Positions 4,282 to 6,786 of a DNA stretch of 6,786 nt are shown one piece after another. The notes under the pieces are model-generated. The model ran no database searches. It was not told the DNA's origin and worked only from the letters and a program-made list of their open reading frames with translations. Position numbers and translations under genes: made by a program. The stretch's first letter is position 1; the number at the start of each line of letters is the position of its first letter. The stretch comes from Oscillospiraceae bacterium (GTDB lineage Bacteria > Bacillota > Clostridia > Oscillospirales > Oscillospiraceae), in the NCBI GenBank assembly GCA_017558545.1, contig JAFYUG010000323.1:1-6786 (forward strand), given 5' to 3'.

Positions 4282-6192
4282 ATGGCATTTCATTATCTTA
4301 CCAATATAGCTCTGGACAAGGCCAGAGAAGAATATATAGCTCTTTTGCAGGAAAACGGCTTCGCCCCCAAGACTGAGGTCATCCCCGTGCAGCACTCCTG
4401 CGGCCGCATAACCGCCAAGGCCGTTTATGCCGCCATCTGCGCCCCCCACTATCCTGCCAGCGCCATGGACGGCATTGCCATCACCGCCTCCCAGAGCTTC
4501 GGCGCAGGCGAGACCAGCCCCGTGACATTGGAAGAGGGGGATTTCACCATTGTGGACACCGGCGATCCCATCCCCGAGGGCAGAGATGCCGTTGTTATGA
4601 TTGAGGATGTGGTTAAAGAGTCCAGCGGCAGAGTTAAGCTTTTTGCCCCCGCCGCCCCTTGGCAGCATATACGCCAGATTGGCGAGGACATCTGCGCAGG
4701 GGAGATGATTTTGGCCTCCCATTGCACTATTTCCCCCGCTGCCATCGGCTCCATGCTGGCAGGCGGCGTGCTGGAAGTTGAGGTTATTCGCCCCATGCTG
4801 GTTGGCCTCATCCCCACCGGCGACGAGATAGTTGCCCCCACCGCAAATCCCAAGGCAGGCGACATTATTGAATTTAACTCCTCCATTTTCTCTGCCATGC
4901 TGAAGGAATGGGGAGCGGAGAGCATTTCCTTCCCCATCGTTCCCGACAAGAAGGAGCTTTTGGCTGCGGCTTTGGCCGAGGCCACGGAGAAATGCGACGC
5001 CGTTGTGCTCAATGCAGGCTCTTCCGCAGGCCGCGAGGACTTTTCCGCCTCCGTTATCGCCCAGCAGGGCGGAGTTTTGTACCACGGCATAGCCATCCGC
5101 CCCGGCAAGCCCGCCATTTTGGGCTACTGCGGCGAGAAGCCCATTTTGGGCGTGCCCGGTTATCCCGTCTCCGGCATTATTGTTATGGAGCAGCTGATGA
5201 AGCCCCTTGTGGATGCATGGAACTGCCGCACCCGTCAGGCTCCCGACTACGCCGAGGCTATACTCTCCCGCCCCGTGCTCTCCGGTTTGAAGTATAAGGA
5301 ATTTGTCCGCGTCCGCATGGGCCGCGTTGGTGATAAGCTTATGGCCACTCCCCTCAACCGAGGCAGCGGCGTTGTAAGTTCCTTCATGAAGGCCGACGGC
5401 ATTTTGGAAATTCCTCAGGGTCTTGAGGGCTATGAGGCAGGCAGCAAGGTAAGCGTGCGTCTGCTGCGCCCCCTCACCGAGCTTGAAAACACTCTCGTTG
5501 CCATAGGCAGCCATGACCCCTTGCTTGACGAGCTTGCAGATATGCTCCATCTTGCCGATGGCAGCACATGGATGAGCTCCAGCCACGTGGGCAGCATGGG
5601 CGGCATTATGGCCATGCGCCGCGGGGAGACCCATATTGCAGGAGTACACCTTTTGGACGAGGCCGACGGCAGCTACAACACCGCCTTCATCCGCCGCTAT
5701 TTCCCCAAGGGCGGCGTCAGACTTGTGGAGTGCGTTGGCAGAAGTCAGGGTCTTATGCTCCCCAAGGGCAATCCCCTTGGCATCAGCTCCATTGGAGATT
5801 TGACCAGGGAAGGCCTCCGCTACGTTAACCGTCAGAAAGGCTCCGGCACAAGAATTCTTATTGATTACCTTTGCAAGAAGCAGGGCATAGATACCTCCAA
5901 AATTTATGGCTATGAGCGGGAGGAGTTCACCCATACCTCCGTTGCCGCTCAGATAGTTTCCGGCACCGCCGATGCAGGCATGGGCATTTATTCCGCCGCA
6001 AAGCTCTATGATCTGGACTTTTTGCCCATTTGCATGGAGCAGTATGACCTGCTCATCCCCGACTACGCATGGGATACCCCCATGGTGCGCCGTCTGATTG
6101 AAGTGCTGCAAAGCGAAGAGTTCAAAAAGCGCATCAGCGCTCTGGGCGGCTATGAGCTCCATAATCCCGGCAAGGTCAGAGAAAGATTTTAA
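4282..6192 (+). CDS. moeA: MoeA fused to a C-terminal PBP-like oxyanion-binding domain
   Basis: This 636-aa protein begins 2 nt after the first moeA, with AGGAG (4269-4273) inside the upstream gene. Residues 1-398 are a complete MoeA: PASAMDGIA (58-66), DTGDPIPEGRDAVVMIE (92-108), IRQIGEDICAGE (130-141), PTGDEIV (178-184), NAGSSAGREDF (244-254), YHGIAIRPGKP (267-277) and GVPGYPVSG (290-298). Residues about 405-630 form a periplasmic-binding-protein-like domain: GSHDPLLDEL (409-418), SSHVGSMGGIMAMRRGE (433-449), GVHLLD (454-459), VNRQKGSGTR (515-524), and TSVAAQIVSGTADAGMGI (552-569). There is no signal peptide, so that domain is cytoplasmic. MoeA proteins with this tail are known in clostridia and archaea; the tail probably binds the metal oxyanion and may set metal choice or supply (inference). 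The pairing of a plain and a fused MoeA recalls organisms that handle both molybdenum and tungsten. Confidence 0.92.
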   Translation: MAFHYLTNIALDKAREEYIALLQENGFAPKTEVIPVQHSCGRITAKAVYAAICAPHYPASAMDGIAITASQSFGAGETSPVTLEEGDFTIVDTGDPIPEGRDAVVMIEDVVKESSGRVKLFAPAAPWQHIRQIGEDICAGEMILASHCTISPAAIGSMLAGGVLEVEVIRPMLVGLIPTGDEIVAPTANPKAGDIIEFNSSIFSAMLKEWGAESISFPIVPDKKELLAAALAEATEKCDAVVLNAGSSAGREDFSASVIAQQGGVLYHGIAIRPGKPAILGYCGEKPILGVPGYPVSGIIVMEQLMKPLVDAWNCRTRQAPDYAEAILSRPVLSGLKYKEFVRVRMGRVGDKLMATPLNRGSGVVSSFMKADGILEIPQGLEGYEAGSKVSVRLLRPLTELENTLVAIGSHDPLLDELADMLHLADGSTWMSSSHVGSMGGIMAMRRGETHIAGVHLLDEADGSYNTAFIRRYFPKGGVRLVECVGRSQGLMLPKGNPLGISSIGDLTREGLRYVNRQKGSGTRILIDYLCKKQGIDTSKIYGYEREEFTHTSVAAQIVSGTADAGMGIYSAAKLYDLDFLPICMEQYDLLIPDYAWDTPMVRRLIEVLQSEEFKKRISALGGYELHNPGKVRERF

Positions 6193-6206
6193 GCATATTA
6201 ATACCC

Positions 6207-6246
6207 CGCCTAAAGGCGTGTGCGAAAAGGGATTTTCACACACGCC
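6207..6246. repeat. Strong hairpin just after the second moeA
   Basis: GGCGTGTG (6215-6222) pairs with CACACGCC (6239-6246). After a single C-A mismatch, GAAAA (6224-6228) pairs with TTTTC (6233-6237) around loop GGGA. A competing small hairpin, CGCC (6207-6210) with GGCG (6215-6218), uses the same left arm. There is no T-run on either side, so it is more likely a 3'-end stabilising structure or the first member of the hairpin array than a classical terminator. Confidence 0.55.
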
Positions 6247-6248
6247 AA

Positions 6249-6497
6249 TGAAATTTTCCCTTCGGGAAAGTGAAATATTTCTTTCAGAAATATGAAATAT
6301 TGCTTCGCAATGTGAAATATGACCTGCGGTCATGTTGATGTATCACTTCGTGATAATTTAAATAAAAATCCGGAATTCTCTTTTTTGAGAATTCCGGATT
6401 TTACATTAACATTTTCGAAGAAAATATATCACCGGCGAAGCCAATATCACATATCGCCAGATATATTTCACAGATTTGCAAAGCAAATCTATTTCAC
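6249..6497. repeat. Mirror-image array of small hairpins between moeA and rny
   Basis: No gene is present in 6193-6553. Left of the central terminator, units of TGAAAT plus a hairpin recur about every 22 nt (spacers at 6249, 6271, 6293, 6313, and a degenerate one near 6336). Their stems are 6255-6260/6264-6269, 6275-6282/6286-6293, 6299-6303/6307-6311, 6319-6324/6328-6333 and 6341-6346/6350-6355, with loop TTC or TGC. Stem sequences differ, but each is self-complementary. Right of the terminator the pattern is reversed: loops are GAA, GCCA or AAA, and spacers are ATATCAC or ATTTCAC (6426-6432, 6444-6450, 6465-6471, 6491-6497). The hairpins are 6411-6416/6420-6425, a decayed 6434-6436/6440-6442, 6451-6455/6460-6464 and 6472-6479/6483-6490. 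Confidence 0.7.
6365..6402. terminator. Bidirectional rho-independent terminator between moeA and rny
   Basis: A perfect 16-bp stem pairs 6365-6380 with 6387-6402 around a TTTTTT loop. The plus-strand end runs into TTTTAC, the minus-strand end into TTTTTATTT. It sits between convergent transcripts and would stop both moeA (plus) and rny (minus) messages. It is also the centre of symmetry of the surrounding hairpin array. Confidence 0.85.
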
Positions 6498-6499
6498 TG

Positions 6500-6531
6500 G
6501 TTGGTTGAGCATATCCCTATGCTCAACCAAC
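6500..6531. terminator. 14-bp hairpin downstream of rny
   Basis: GTTGGTTGAGCATA (6500-6513) pairs perfectly with its complement at 6518-6531 around loop TCCC. It lies 22 bp beyond the rny stop codon. No T-run follows on the minus strand (CCAGTGAAAT), so it is either a weak terminator or a 3'-end stabiliser, with true termination left to 6365-6402. Confidence 0.5.
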
Positions 6532-6553
6532 TAATGGCGGGGTGTTATCATTT

Positions 6554-6786
6554 TTACTTGGCGTATTCGATGGCCTTGGTCTCTCTGAGGACATGAACCT
6601 TGATCTGACCGGGATAGGTGAGCTCTTCCTCGATCTTCTTGGCGATGTCTCTTGCCAGCAGGACCATCTTGTCCTCGCTGACCTCTTCGGGCTTGACCAT
6701 AACGCGAATCTCGCGGCCTGCCTGAATGGCGTAGGTGCTCTCGATGCCGGGGAAGGACTTGGAGACCTCTTCAAGCTTTTCAAGGC
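6554..6786 (-). CDS. rny: Ribonuclease Y, C-terminal part (5' end outside window)
   Basis: The last 76 codons of an open frame on the minus strand enter from the right edge and end at TAA (6554-6556). The translation includes SFPGIESTYAIQAGREIRVM, VKPEEVSED, LLARDIAKKIEEELTYPGQI and KVHVLRETKAIEYAK, and it matches the C-terminal domain of RNase Y, ending in the family's characteristic EYAK. RNase Y is the membrane-anchored endoribonuclease that starts mRNA decay in many Firmicutes. The N-terminal membrane anchor, coiled coil, KH and HD domains would lie beyond the window. It is convergent with moeA and shows no functional link to tungsten metabolism. A different-frame ORF over the same bases is a shadow. 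Confidence 0.93.
   Translation of the reverse strand, partial: LEKLEEVSKSFPGIESTYAIQAGREIRVMVKPEEVSEDKMVLLARDIAKKIEEELTYPGQIKVHVLRETKAIEYAK

Noticed and set aside
4267..6333. 688-aa minus-strand open frame
   Set aside because: Antisense to the moeA-PBP gene and extending into the hairpin array. The composition (Gly, Ala, His, Asn rich) is that of a reverse-strand shadow; moeA motifs on the plus strand are complete.
6249..6497. CRISPR array
   Set aside because: Repeating words are only 6-8 nt, units are about 22 nt, the variable parts are themselves palindromes, and orientation flips across the terminator; no cas genes are seen.
6523..6783. 86-aa minus-strand open frame
   Set aside because: Overlaps the rny frame, which matches RNase Y residue by residue; this frame is Arg/Ser/Pro-rich with no recognisable domain.

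Overview
The window looks like a chromosomal segment of a Gram-positive, probably gut-associated, Clostridia-type Firmicute. The evidence is strong AAGGAGG ribosome binding sites 7-8 nt from the starts, good sigma-A promoters, an RNase Y gene, a lipoprotein-anchored ABC transporter, and dense families of small palindromic intergenic repeats. The exact order cannot be fixed from the sequence.

Layout. Positions 1-60 hold the edge of a palindromic repeat. A 12-bp terminator hairpin (62-89) follows. The minus strand then carries a tungstate ABC transporter operon in the order tupA (1686-2756, lipoprotein), tupB (740-1426, permease, GTG start) and tupC (90-743, ATPase). tupB and tupC overlap by 4 nt (ATGA). 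A 259-bp gap between tupA and tupB contains a 163-bp inverted-repeat element and a separate promoter for tupBC. Upstream of tupA lies a structured leader of about 148 nt. Beyond it, two back-to-back sigma-A promoters share a mirror-symmetric core: AATGCAAG, 17 bp, CTTGCATT. The plus strand carries two tandem moeA genes: a plain MoeA (3050-4279) and, 2 nt later, a MoeA fused to a C-terminal periplasmic-binding-protein-like domain (4282-6192). A 361-bp gene-free stretch follows, filled with about a dozen hairpins arranged in mirror image around a bidirectional terminator. The window ends inside the 3' part of rny (RNase Y), on the minus strand.

How the genes fit together. TupABC would import tungstate. 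MoeA proteins insert molybdate or tungstate into adenylylated molybdopterin, so the divergent pair would load the imported metal into a tungsten (or molybdenum) cofactor. The shared promoter core and the tupA leader suggest the two arms are regulated together, possibly by metal or cofactor; that part is inference.

Main discovery. TupA appears to be circularly permuted. The segment that ends ordinary TupA proteins sits at the N-terminus here, between the lipoprotein linker and the TTTS motif. The protein stops exactly where that segment would normally begin.
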